Part shown: positions 45,678 to 53,916 of the stretch, one piece after another | Numbering within the stretch: the stretch's first letter is position 1 | Layout: every line of letters starts with the position of its first letter | Assembly (NCBI RefSeq): GCF_000585995.1 | Contig: NZ_CP007410.1 | Location: forward strand, 3,127,430-3,191,429 | Reading direction: 5' to 3' | Source: Pseudomonas brassicacearum | GTDB lineage: Bacteria; Pseudomonadota; Gammaproteobacteria; Pseudomonadales; Pseudomonadaceae | DNA length: 64,000 bases | Translations under genes and position numbers: made by a program | The notes under the pieces: model-generated | The model's input: the letters and a program-made list of their open reading frames with translations, nothing else | What the model was told of the DNA's origin: nothing | Database searches by the model: none

Positions 45678-45729
45678 CGCAAAGGCCAGCAATTCGAAGG
45701 GCCGGCATTCTAACCACCCCGTGACCCTG

Positions 45730-45823
45730 GTGGCGAGGGCGCTTGCTCCCGCTTGAGTGCGAAGTGCTCATCGCTTTTTTGGGGCCGCTGCGCGACCCAG
45801 CGGGAGCAAGCTCCCTCGCCACA
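45730..45823. repeat. REP pair (REPIN), GGGAGCTTGCTCCC family, one arm diverged
   Basis: The first arm reads GGCGAGGGCGCTTGCTCCCG, the second is the standard GCGGGAGCAAGCTCCCTCGC in inverse orientation. Confidence 0.82.
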
Positions 45824-45833
45824 GGCCCGTTGC

Positions 45834-46610
45834 CTAGCCACCACTGGTCGCAAGAATACTGGCGACCTGTTGCGGCTGACAGTTGAGGTACGCCGAACGC
45901 TTGAGCCAATTCGGCTCCGGGTACCAGGAAAACATGAATTGCCCGCCCTTGAGCTTGTCGATCACCTGGCGTGCCACCTGCGGACGAACGGCAGGGCAAC
46001 CCTGGCTGCGGCCGATGCGGCCCTGGCGCACGCTCCAGAGCGGGTTCACGTAGTCGGCGGCGTGGATCACGATGGCGCGATCTCGGGCCTGGTCATTGAA
46101 GCCCGGCTCCAGACCGTCCATGCGCAGCGAATAGCCGTGGGTACCCTGGTAGCTTTCCTGGGTGCGAAACAGCCCCAGGCTGGATTGGTAGCTGCCCAGG
46201 CGATTGGAAAACTGCGTGGCGAAGTTTTCCCCGGATTTCTGCCCATGGGCCACCAAGTCGCGCAATACCAATTTCTTTTGGCGCAAGTCGAAGATCCACA
46301 GGCGACGGGCCGTGGACGGCTGCGAGTAATCGATCACCGCCAGGTGACGGGCCTGGGTGGCGCCATTGGCGACCGCGCATTGCATGGCGCTCAAGGCACT
46401 TTTGAGTGCTTGGGGATTGAGTTCCGGCGCTGCGTGGGCGAGGCTGTTGTAAAGAAGTTGAGAATTGGCCTTTTCGGCCAGCGCTGGGCTGCACATCACG
46501 CCAAGGCCCGTCATGATCAGGCAAAATTGGCGCAATACGCTGAGCACGGATGAAAAAAGCCCACGGTGGTGTTGAGTTGCGGCATCCCGTCCGTTTTTGT
46601 TCGTTTGCAT
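45834..46610 (-). CDS. murein L,D-transpeptidase catalytic-domain family protein (YkuD_2)
   Basis: The protein has 258 residues. A hydrophobic leader around residues 20-45 ends ALA. The catalytic-type region has KSGENFATQFSNRLGSYQSSLG, DRAIVIHAADYV with His, and GRSQGCPAVRP with Cys, the L,D-transpeptidase Cys/His arrangement. It is probably periplasmic, acting on peptidoglycan. It is divergent from a YcbB-type L,D-transpeptidase gene. The start is uncertain because no clear ribosome site precedes 46610; a start nearer residue 33 would shorten the leader. Confidence 0.82.
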   Translation of the reverse strand: MQTNKNGRDAATQHHRGLFSSVLSVLRQFCLIMTGLGVMCSPALAEKANSQLLYNSLAHAAPELNPQALKSALSAMQCAVANGATQARHLAVIDYSQPSTARRLWIFDLRQKKLVLRDLVAHGQKSGENFATQFSNRLGSYQSSLGLFRTQESYQGTHGYSLRMDGLEPGFNDQARDRAIVIHAADYVNPLWSVRQGRIGRSQGCPAVRPQVARQVIDKLKGGQFMFSWYPEPNWLKRSAYLNCQPQQVASILATSGG

Positions 46611-46676
46611 GATGGCGGGTCGTACCTGTCGCAAAGTTAACCGTCAACGAGACGGCCATGGAGTGGAGTAAAGCAG

Positions 46677-48239
46677 TTGTTCAAAAAGTCCGCATGTTAC
46701 CTGAGCCTTTTGTTGCTCACGGCGCCATTGGTCGCGACAGCCGAGGACGGTGAGCCGACACGCGTGCAAACCACATTGGCACAATTGTCGGTCGCCTGCC
46801 CGGAAGTGGCGGCGGGCGTCGACTTTCCGACGATGCTCAACTTGCAGGCGTTTTATCAGCAAAACGCAGGCCAGGCGGTCTGGGCGGACGATGAGCGGTT
46901 GAGAAGCTTGCAGGTCCAGTTGCAGCAGTTAGCCGATGACGGACTGGATCCGACGCGCTACAGCCTGCCGCTCGAAGGCACAGCCCAGAACGCCCAATGC
47001 GTCGACATCGCCATCAGCCAACGCTACTTGCAAGCCTTGCATGACCTGCGTTTCGGCTATTTGCCCCAGGACCGTCTGGAGCCGGTGTGGAAGGCCAACC
47101 CGCAGCCCCAAGACCGTCAGGCCGCGGTGCTGGCCATCGCCGGACCGGGCCCGGACAACCTCGCCGGGGCTTTTGAACAGGCGCGGCCGAGCCTGGCGCT
47201 TTATCGCAACCTGCGCGACCTCTACGCCCGGCTACGGCAACAGCCGTTATCCGACTGGCAGGCAGTGCCCGGCGGTCCGCTGTTGCAACCGGACAAACGG
47301 GATGCCCGGGTGCCCGCCCTGGCCCAGCGGCTGTTCAACGAAGGTTACCTGAGCGCGCCGCCGCTCAGCGGCGACGAGCATTACAGCTCGACGCTGGTGG
47401 ACGCGATGAAGAACTTCCAGCTCCAGCATTCACTCCAGGCCGATGGTGTGGTGGGGCAGTGGACCGTCACCGAGCTGAACATCAGCCCGGCGATGCGCCG
47501 CGAGCAGTTGCGCATCAACCTGGAGCGCATGCGTTGGCTGGCCCAGGATCTGGAGCCCGACAGCGTGTTGGTCAACGTGGCGGCGGCCCAACTGACGGTT
47601 TACCAGGGCGGCGCGCCGGTCTGGCAGACCCGCACCCAGGTCGGCCGCGCGCAGCGGCAAACGCCGTTGATCAAGTCCCGGGTCACCCGCCTGACGCTCA
47701 ATCCGACCTGGACCATTCCGCCGACCATCATGCGCGAGGACAAACTGCCCGAGATTCGCCGCGATCCGGAGTTTCTCAGCCGACACAACCTGAGGATTCT
47801 CGACCGTGATGGCTTGCCGCTGATGGCGGCGGATATCGACTGGGAGCACCCCGGCGATCTCATGCTGCGCCAGGACCCAGGTCCGAAGAACCCGCTGGGC
47901 AAGATGGCGATCCGTTTCCCCAATCCGTTCTCCGTGTACCTGCATGACACGCCCAGCCAGGCACTGTTCAGCAAAGGCCCGCGGGCGTTCAGTTCAGGCT
48001 GCGTGCGGATCGAGCAAGTGATGCACTTGCGAGACCTGCTGGTGAGCCCGGCCGAACGGACCCGCACCGACACGCTGCTGGCCACCGAGTTGACCCATGA
48101 GTTCAGGCTGGCCAAGCCCATGCCGATCCTGCTGGGCTACTGGACCGTCCAGGCGGATAACCAGGGCCAGCCGGTGTACATCCCGGATATCTATGGGCGC
48201 GATCCGATGCTATCTGCCGCCCGAGGCCGTGCCCTCTGA
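46677..48239 (+). CDS. L,D-transpeptidase YcbB/LdtD-like with peptidoglycan-binding domain
   Basis: The protein has 520 residues. The signal peptide is about 1-22 (ending ATA). It has a helical N-terminal scaffold, a PG_binding_1 domain (about 225-275: LVDAMKNFQLQHSLQADGVVG) and a YkuD catalytic domain (about 300-460) with YLHDT and SSGCVRI carrying the nucleophilic Cys. It forms 3-3 crosslinks in peptidoglycan. The start is a TTG at 46677 with GGAG 8 nt upstream; the nearby ATG at 46658 is out of frame. Confidence 0.88.
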   Translation: MFKKSACYLSLLLLTAPLVATAEDGEPTRVQTTLAQLSVACPEVAAGVDFPTMLNLQAFYQQNAGQAVWADDERLRSLQVQLQQLADDGLDPTRYSLPLEGTAQNAQCVDIAISQRYLQALHDLRFGYLPQDRLEPVWKANPQPQDRQAAVLAIAGPGPDNLAGAFEQARPSLALYRNLRDLYARLRQQPLSDWQAVPGGPLLQPDKRDARVPALAQRLFNEGYLSAPPLSGDEHYSSTLVDAMKNFQLQHSLQADGVVGQWTVTELNISPAMRREQLRINLERMRWLAQDLEPDSVLVNVAAAQLTVYQGGAPVWQTRTQVGRAQRQTPLIKSRVTRLTLNPTWTIPPTIMREDKLPEIRRDPEFLSRHNLRILDRDGLPLMAADIDWEHPGDLMLRQDPGPKNPLGKMAIRFPNPFSVYLHDTPSQALFSKGPRAFSSGCVRIEQVMHLRDLLVSPAERTRTDTLLATELTHEFRLAKPMPILLGYWTVQADNQGQPVYIPDIYGRDPMLSAARGRAL

Positions 48240-48241
48240 GG

Positions 48242-48874
48242 TCAAACCCAGGCGGCAGTGCGGTGCACCTGAGTCGCTTCGTCGGCTGACGCGAACAGGC
48301 GCTGGCCGATTACGCCAGCAGCCTCCAAGTGCTGCCTGGGATCGAGGGTTTCCGAGTCGAGCAAACGTTGGGAACTCACCACCCGGGCGCCGCAGTAATC
48401 GAAAATGCCATGGTCGATCTGCGTGGTCATCGCCTCGCCATAGCCGTGACGGAGGAATGAGTCGGCATCGGCACCACCGACTGCCACCAGATGCACCTGC
48501 AAATGCTGCAGTTTCTGGATAAACGGCTTATCGGGACTGAAGTCGAACGCCCAGCCGTTGGAAAATACCCGGTCGATCCAACCCTTGAGCAATCCAGGCA
48601 TCGACCACCAATAAATGGGATAGACCAGCACCAGCGCGTCGGCGCGGTCGATTCGGGCCTGCTCTGCCAACACATCTGCAGGCGGCAGTGCCTCGCGATG
48701 ATGGACCGCGTGGTCGGCGAAACCGAAACGCGGATCGAAGCCTTCAGCGGTCAGGTCAGCGATCTCGAACGTATCGGCGGAATTGGCGCGAGTGATGCCC
48801 TCGGCAATTTTCCCGGCCAGGCTATGGGTGAGGGAGTGAGGGTCGTGATGGGCCACAACAATAAGTGCATGCAT
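48242..48874 (-). CDS. NAD(P)H:quinone oxidoreductase-like flavoprotein (flavodoxin fold)
   Basis: The protein has 210 residues. HALIVVAHHDPHSLTHSLAG at the N terminus and VLVYPIYWWSMPGLLKGWIDRVF are FMN-binding elements of the NQO1/MdaB/YwrO group. It probably reduces quinones or similar electrophiles with NAD(P)H in the cytoplasm. It is divergent from a TetR gene, which probably represses it. It ends 2 nt from the convergent YcbB-type gene. Confidence 0.87.
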   Translation of the reverse strand: MHALIVVAHHDPHSLTHSLAGKIAEGITRANSADTFEIADLTAEGFDPRFGFADHAVHHREALPPADVLAEQARIDRADALVLVYPIYWWSMPGLLKGWIDRVFSNGWAFDFSPDKPFIQKLQHLQVHLVAVGGADADSFLRHGYGEAMTTQIDHGIFDYCGARVVSSQRLLDSETLDPRQHLEAAGVIGQRLFASADEATQVHRTAAWV

Positions 48875-48922
48875 GGCGAAACTCCTTCTGGTCATGAGGT
48901 CTTGAAGACACTATGCTGGGTT

Positions 48923-48950
48923 AAGTTACGGTTAGTAAGTTACGGTTGGT
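48923..48950. promoter_or_regulatory. tandem 14-bp repeats in TetR/flavoprotein divergent promoter
   Basis: AAGTTACGGTTAGT (48923-48936) is followed directly by AAGTTACGGTTGGT (48937-48950), differing at one base, then AAAGTTAG. The repeats end 9 bp before the TetR start codon and occupy the place where a ribosome site would be. They are probable TetR operators. Confidence 0.55.
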
Positions 48951-48959
48951 AAAGTTAGC

Positions 48960-49580
48960 ATGTCAAGTCCCGAAGAAAATTCGCAGTCACCTCGTCGCCG
49001 TCTGTCCCGGCATGACCGGCAACGGCAATTGCTGGATGTCGCCTGGCGGTTGGTGCGAGAGGAGGGCAGTGAAGCGCTGACCCTGGCCCGGCTGGCGGAA
49101 CAGGCCGGGGTGACCAAGCCCATTGTCTATAACCACTTCGTCACCCGGCCCGGCCTGTTGGCGGCGCTTTATCAGGATTTCGATGCTCGCCAGACCGCGC
49201 TCATGGATGCAGCCCTGGAAGCGAGTGAACCGACATTGCTCAGTCGGGCTACGGTGATTGCTTCTTCCTACGTGGAGTGCGTCCTGCTGCAAGGCCGCGA
49301 GATTCCAGGGGTGATCGCGGCGTTGACCAGTTCACCGGAACTGGAACTGATCAAGCGGGAGTACGAGGGGATTTTTCTGGAGAAATGCCGGGCTGTCCTG
49401 GAACCGTTCGCCGGCATGAGGGGCATCAGCCAAGCCGGCTTGCGGGGGATGCTGGGGGCAGCGGAAGCATTGTCCAATGCGGCAGCCTCCGGCGAAATCA
49501 GCGCTGCCGAGGCCAAGGAAGAACTTCTTGTGAGCATCGTTGCGATGGTCGATAGAACCGTCGACATCCCTTCAAACTGA
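48960..49580 (+). CDS. TetR-family repressor
   Basis: The protein has 206 residues. The N-terminal HTH (about 18-65) includes LTLARLAEQAGVTKPIVYNHF, a textbook TetR motif; the C-terminal ligand domain is unassigned. No ribosome site precedes the ATG at 48960; instead tandem repeats run up to it, so translation may be leaderless or weak. The divergent flavoprotein gene is its probable target. Confidence 0.87.
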   Translation: MSSPEENSQSPRRRLSRHDRQRQLLDVAWRLVREEGSEALTLARLAEQAGVTKPIVYNHFVTRPGLLAALYQDFDARQTALMDAALEASEPTLLSRATVIASSYVECVLLQGREIPGVIAALTSSPELELIKREYEGIFLEKCRAVLEPFAGMRGISQAGLRGMLGAAEALSNAAASGEISAAEAKEELLVSIVAMVDRTVDIPSN

Positions 49581-49584
49581 ACAG

Positions 49585-49755
49585 CCGCTATCGCGAGCAA
49601 GCTCGCTCCCCCATGAGATGACGCGTGGACGCAGATCTTGCGCCCAGCCGAGGAACCCTGTGGGAGCGAGCTTGCTCGCGAAGACGGCGGCACATTCAAC
49701 ATCTCCTCAACTGATCCACCGCTTTCACGAGCGAGCCCGCACACAGGGGCTTGGT
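49585..49755. repeat. cluster of three REP copies, GAGCGAGCTTGCTCGC family
   Basis: A single inverse copy (49585-49612) and an inverted pair (49660-49755) whose last arm is diverged (TTTCACGAGCGAGCCCGCAC). A further decayed copy is near 49874-49899. Confidence 0.8.
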
Positions 49756-49955
49756 GGCAGGCTGCACTTTTATGAAGCCCCAGGCAGGGAGGTCGCACCA
49801 TGGGAAGGCAATTGTCAGCGCATGCGAAACGCCAGGTCAGCGCTTGTTTGCAACGGGTGACTGAACGGATATTTTCGCGCGCAAGCCCACTCCCACGGGG
49901 CTTAGCGGAGAAGACCGGTGTCGAGAGGGCGGTAAAACTTCGATGTTGATAAGGC
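49756..49955. other. 200-bp region upstream of the nirB promoter, no gene seen
   Basis: It contains a decayed REP at about 49874-49899. It is the place where NtrC-type enhancer sites would be expected, but no clean GCACC-N5-GGTGC repeat is visible. Confidence 0.45.
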
Positions 49956-49973
49956 TTGGCACGCTCGCTGCAA
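49956..49973 (+). promoter_or_regulatory. sigma-54 promoter of nirBD
   Basis: TTGGCACGCTCGCTGCA has GG at 49958-49959 and GC at 49970-49971 with exactly 10 bases between, the sigma-54 -24/-12 arrangement (consensus TGGCAC-N5-TTGC). The predicted start is near 49983, giving a leader of about 200 nt. It implies NtrC-type activation under nitrogen limitation. Confidence 0.75.
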
Positions 49974-50070
49974 GAGGGTATCCAGGCCCACCCTGAACAC
50001 AATCGAGTGGGCAGCCCCGTCGGTCAACGAAGATCGAGAGCCAGCAGGCCGGGAGATAACGGTAGATCAA

Positions 50071-50148
50071 GGCGCAGTCGCCGGATCGATACCGCACAGA
50101 ACAGGCAAAGACGCCTGGAACCGCAAGGTTTCAGGCGTCTTTTTTTTG
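50071..50148 (+). promoter_or_regulatory. ANTAR-type antiterminator leader of nirB
   Basis: CAGGC-AAAGAC-GCCTG (50102-50117) is a 5-bp hairpin with a six-base loop having A at position 1 and G at position 4, the signature bound by ANTAR proteins such as NasT/NasR. Its 3' arm is also the 5' arm of the following terminator, so the two are mutually exclusive. A first hairpin, required by the two-hairpin model, may be GGCG-CAGT-CGCC (50071-50082) or the ATCGAT loop around 50085-50090; neither is clear. Confidence 0.65.
50108..50148 (+). terminator. attenuator terminator in the nirB leader
   Basis: AAGACGCCTGGAACC pairs with GGTTTCAGGCGTCTT in a 15-bp stem (one G-U) closed by a GCAA tetraloop and followed by a run of T. 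It ends 39 nt before the nirB start and would stop transcription unless the ANTAR hairpin forms. Confidence 0.88.
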
Positions 50149-50186
50149 CTTTCAAAATCGTGATGGGCTTTTGTCGGGTGCTTTTT

Positions 50187-52748
50187 ATGAATTCCAACGT
50201 TGCTTCTCTGAACAAGCTGCAAACGCTGATCGTGATCGGCAATGGCATGGTCGGCCATCACTGCGTCGAGCAATTGATCGAGCGCGGTGCCCTCAAGCAT
50301 TACCACCTGCATGTGTTCAGCGAAGAACCGATGCGCGCCTACGACCGCGTGCATTTGTCCGAGTACTTCTCTGGCCGCGATGCCGAATCCCTGGCCCTCG
50401 GTGAAGCGTCGCTGTACCAGACGCCAGGTGTCACGCTGCACCTGGGCGTGCCGGTGTTGGAGATCGATCGCCAGGCCCGTCAGGTCGTCACCGCCCGGGA
50501 CCGCATCAGCTACGACAAACTGGTGCTCGCCACCGGCTCCTATCCGTTCGTGCCACCGATCGAAGGCGCCGAAGGGGATTCCTGCCTGGTCTATCGCACC
50601 CTTGAAGACCTGGACGCGATCCGTGCCGTCGCCAACAACGCCCGCCGTGGTGTGGTGGTCGGTGGTGGCCTGTTGGGCCTGGAAGCGGCCAACGCCCTCA
50701 AGACCCTCGGCCTGGAAGCCCACGTGGTCGAGTTCGCCCCACGGCTGATGCCGGTGCAGCTGGACGAGCAGGGCGGCCTGGCCCTCAAGGCTCGCATCGA
50801 GAAGCTGGGTGTCGGCGTGCACCTGTCCAAGGGCACCCAGTCCATCAGTGCCGGCGAGCAGTACCGCTATCGGATGAACTTCGGCAACGACGATTTCCTG
50901 GAAACTGACCTCATCGTGTTTTCCGCCGGTATCCGCGCCCAGGATGCCTTGGCGCGCCAGAGTGACCTGCAGATCGGCCCACGTGGCGGCGTGGTGATCG
51001 ATGACCATTGCCTGAGCAGCGACCCGGACATCTACGCCATCGGCGAATGCGCGGCCTGGAACGGCAGCATCTTCGGCCTGGTCGCCCCGGGTTACCAGAT
51101 GGCCCGCAACGTGGCAGCCCGCTTGTGCGGAGAAAGCGGCGAAGCCTTCACCGGCGCCGACATGTCCACCAAACTCAAGTTGCTCGGTGTCGACGTCGGC
51201 TCCATCGGCGACGCCCACGGCAACACACCGGGTTCGCGCAGCTTTCAGTTCATCGATGGCACCAGCGCCAGCTACCGGCGACTGGTGGTGGACGCCGACG
51301 GCAAGCGCGTAATCGGCGCGGTGTTGGTGGGCGACAACAGCTACTACGATACCTTGCTGCAATACATGCAGAACGGCATCGCACTGCCCAAGGACGCGGC
51401 CAGCCTGATTCTGCCATCGTCTGAAGGCGCCCCGACCCTGGGTCCGGCAGCGCTGCCGGAAGCGGCCACCATTTGCTCGTGCCACAACGTCAGCAAGGGC
51501 TCGATCTGCTCGGCTATCGACGGCGGTTGCACCGACCTGGGCCAACTCAAGTGCGACACCAAGGCTGGCACCGGTTGCGGTGGTTGCGCGGCCCTGGTCA
51601 AGCAAGTGTTCGAGCATGAATTGATTGCCCGCGGCGTCAGTGTCGACAAGAGCCTGTGCGAACACTTCGCCTACACCCGCCAGGAGTTGTACGCCCTGGT
51701 GCGGGTGGAAGGCATCATCAGCTTCGAAGAACTGTTGGCCAAGCACGGTCGCGGGCATACCGGCTGCGACCTATGCAAACCAGCGGTGGGCTCGATCCTC
51801 GCGTCGTGCTGGAACCAGCCGATCATGGACCCGTCCCTGGTGTCGCTGCAGGACACCAACGACACGTTCATGGCGAACATGCAGAAAAACGGCACTTATT
51901 CAGTGGTGCCGCGTATTGCCGGTGGTGAAATCACTGCCGACAAGCTGATCGCCATCGGCGTGGTCGCGAAGAAATACGACCTCTACACCAAGATCACTGG
52001 CGGCCAGCGCATCGACCTGTTCGGCGCCCAGTTGCACCAGTTGCCGGACATCTGGTCCGAGCTGATCGAAGCCGGTTTCGAAACCGGCCACGCCTACGGC
52101 AAATCCACTCGCACGGTGAAATCCTGCGTGGGCAGCACCTGGTGCCGCTACGGCGTGCAGGACAGCGTGCAAATGGCCCTGACCATCGAGGATCGCTACA
52201 AAGGCCTGCGCTCGCCCCACAAGCTCAAGTTCGCCGTGTCCGGTTGCACCCGCGAGTGCGCCGAGGCCCAGAGCAAGGACGTCGGCGTGATCGCCACCGA
52301 GAAGGGCTGGAACCTCTACGTGGCTGGCAACGGCGGCATGCGCCCGCGTCACGCCGAGCTGTTCGCCACCGACCTGGATGACGCCACGCTGATCCGCTAC
52401 ATCGACCGCTTCCTGATGTTCTACATCCGCACTGCCGACAAATTGCAACGCACATCGGTCTGGCGCGAAAGCCTGGAAGGCGGCCTGGACTACCTCAAGG
52501 ACGTCATCATCAATGACAGCCTCGGCCTGGGCGCCGAGCTCGAAGCACAGATGCAACTGGTGGTCGACCGCTATGAATGCGAGTGGGCCAACGCCCTCAA
52601 GGATCCGGACAAACTCAAGCGTTTCCGCACGTTCGTCAACGACAAGCGCGGCGATCCGGACGTTCATTTTGTCCGCGAACGCGGCCAGCGTCGGCCGGTT
52701 CACGCCGGCGAACTTCACCTGATTCCCGTCACCGAGGAGGTGCTCTGA
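50187..52748 (+). CDS. nirB: assimilatory nitrite reductase [NAD(P)H], large subunit
   Basis: The protein has 853 residues. Order: FAD/NAD(P)-binding domains (VIGNGMVGHHC near residue 16; VVVGGGLLGLEAA near 155), BFD-like [2Fe-2S] domain (ICSCHNVSKG...CGGC, about 430-480), sulfite-reductase ferredoxin-like half-domain, and the sirohaem/[4Fe-4S] domain with SCVGSTWCRYG and SGCTRECAEAQ supplying four cysteines. It reduces nitrite to ammonium in the cytoplasm. Expression is set by a sigma-54 promoter and an antiterminated leader. No nitrate reductase or transporter gene follows. Confidence 0.96.
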   Translation: MNSNVASLNKLQTLIVIGNGMVGHHCVEQLIERGALKHYHLHVFSEEPMRAYDRVHLSEYFSGRDAESLALGEASLYQTPGVTLHLGVPVLEIDRQARQVVTARDRISYDKLVLATGSYPFVPPIEGAEGDSCLVYRTLEDLDAIRAVANNARRGVVVGGGLLGLEAANALKTLGLEAHVVEFAPRLMPVQLDEQGGLALKARIEKLGVGVHLSKGTQSISAGEQYRYRMNFGNDDFLETDLIVFSAGIRAQDALARQSDLQIGPRGGVVIDDHCLSSDPDIYAIGECAAWNGSIFGLVAPGYQMARNVAARLCGESGEAFTGADMSTKLKLLGVDVGSIGDAHGNTPGSRSFQFIDGTSASYRRLVVDADGKRVIGAVLVGDNSYYDTLLQYMQNGIALPKDAASLILPSSEGAPTLGPAALPEAATICSCHNVSKGSICSAIDGGCTDLGQLKCDTKAGTGCGGCAALVKQVFEHELIARGVSVDKSLCEHFAYTRQELYALVRVEGIISFEELLAKHGRGHTGCDLCKPAVGSILASCWNQPIMDPSLVSLQDTNDTFMANMQKNGTYSVVPRIAGGEITADKLIAIGVVAKKYDLYTKITGGQRIDLFGAQLHQLPDIWSELIEAGFETGHAYGKSTRTVKSCVGSTWCRYGVQDSVQMALTIEDRYKGLRSPHKLKFAVSGCTRECAEAQSKDVGVIATEKGWNLYVAGNGGMRPRHAELFATDLDDATLIRYIDRFLMFYIRTADKLQRTSVWRESLEGGLDYLKDVIINDSLGLGAELEAQMQLVVDRYECEWANALKDPDKLKRFRTFVNDKRGDPDVHFVRERGQRRPVHAGELHLIPVTEEVL

Positions 52749-53134
52749 TGAGCCAGTCAAACGTCGTTCGTATTCCCGTCCGTGATGTCGCCCAGGAGCC
52801 CTTGCAGTGGCGTGCCCTGTGCAGCCGCGACGACCTGGTACCCAACTCCGGCGTGGTCGCCTGGCACGACGGCAGCCAAGTGGCGTTGCTCTATCTGCCG
52901 GAGCATGAGGACAAGCCGCTGTACGCCATCGACAACCGTGACCCCAAATCCGGCGCGAACGTAATCGGTCGCGGGTTGCTGGGCAATATCAAGGGTGATC
53001 TGGTGATTGCCTCACCGATGTACAAACAGCATTTCCGCCTGGAAGACGGTCATTGCCTGGAATACCCGGAACAGCGCCTGCGGGTGTGGCCGGTGCGTTT
53101 GAATGGCGATGTGGTAGAGATCGGCGAAGACTGA
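52748..53134 (+). CDS. nirD: nitrite reductase small subunit
   Basis: The protein has 128 residues with a Rieske-like fold, but without the CxH...CxxH ligands, as is normal for NirD. NRDPKSGANVIGRGLLG is conserved. The start shares a base with the nirB stop (TGATG), so the genes are translationally coupled. It pairs with NirB in nitrite assimilation. Confidence 0.94.
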   Translation: MSQSNVVRIPVRDVAQEPLQWRALCSRDDLVPNSGVVAWHDGSQVALLYLPEHEDKPLYAIDNRDPKSGANVIGRGLLGNIKGDLVIASPMYKQHFRLEDGHCLEYPEQRLRVWPVRLNGDVVEIGED

Positions 53135-53162
53135 TCCGTGAGTTGAACGCTGCATGAAAACC

Positions 53163-53250
53163 TGTGGGAGCGAGCTTGCTCGCGATAGCGGTGTATCAGT
53201 CAATACCAATGCTGCTGATCCAACGCGATCGCGAGCAGCTCGCTCCCACA
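53163..53250. repeat. REP pair, GAGCGAGCTTGCTCGC family
   Basis: Inverted TGTGGGAGCGAGCTTGCTCG copies after nirD; the second arm lacks one base pair of the core (GAGCAGCTCGC). Confidence 0.85.
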
Positions 53251-53314
53251 CGGGATGTTTTACCTGGCAGACATGGTGTTCAAGCATGTCTTTGGCTGAA
53301 TGTGGGGATAAGCA

Positions 53315-53755
53315 ATGAAAACCGCCGCTCAACTGGTAAGGCTCAAGAGTGTGCAAAACCAGCAGGTCCACAGCATTGCACCGGAACAGACGGTGCTCGA
53401 AGCCCTGCAAATCATGGCCGATAGAAACGTCGGTGCGCTGCCGGTAATCGAGAACGGCCAGGTAATTGGTGTGTTCAGCGAACGGGACTATGCGCGCAAG
53501 ATGGTGCTCAAGGGTCGCTCGTCAGTGGGCACGCCGGTACGCACCATCATGAGCGCTCCGGTCATCACCGCCGACAGCCAGCAGAGCATCGACCGCTGCA
53601 TGGAAGTCATGACCGACAGCCACTTGCGGCACTTGCCGGTGCTGGATAACGGGCAGTTGATCGGCCTGTTGTCGATTGGCGACCTGGTGAAAGAGGCCAT
53701 CGTCGAACAGGCAGACCTTATCCGTCAGTTGGAACACTACATTCGCGGGCACTGA
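53315..53755 (+). CDS. CBS-domain-pair protein
   Basis: The protein has 146 residues, almost entirely two CBS domains (about 10-70 and 75-140), with ADRNVGALPVIENGQVIGVFSERDYARK and DSHLRHLPVLDNGQLIGLLSIGDLVK. Such stand-alone pairs bind adenine nucleotides and sense energy state, or modulate partner proteins. There is no effector domain and no obvious partner gene. Confidence 0.88.
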   Translation: MKTAAQLVRLKSVQNQQVHSIAPEQTVLEALQIMADRNVGALPVIENGQVIGVFSERDYARKMVLKGRSSVGTPVRTIMSAPVITADSQQSIDRCMEVMTDSHLRHLPVLDNGQLIGLLSIGDLVKEAIVEQADLIRQLEHYIRGH

Positions 53756-53784
53756 GCCCGCGCTGTTCAAGTCACAACGGCTCT

Positions 53785-53878
53785 TGTGGCGAGGGAGCTT
53801 GCTCCCGCTGGGCTGCGCAGCGGCCCCACGATTTCACAGTCGCTGCCCAGCCAAGCGGGAGCAAGCTTCTTCTCCACA
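53785..53878. repeat. REP pair (REPIN), GGGAGCTTGCTCCC family, second arm decayed
   Basis: The first arm is standard. The second reads AAGCGGGAGCAAGCTTCTTC, with several substitutions that break the core palindrome. Confidence 0.8.
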
Positions 53879-53916
53879 ACAGCTGTTTGCCATAAGGCAT
53901 TTCCACTCCAACAGCC

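Noticed and set aside
49756..49955. NtrC enhancer sites upstream of nirB
   Set aside because: Fragments such as GCACCA and GGGTGA occur, but no pair has the right spacing and symmetry.
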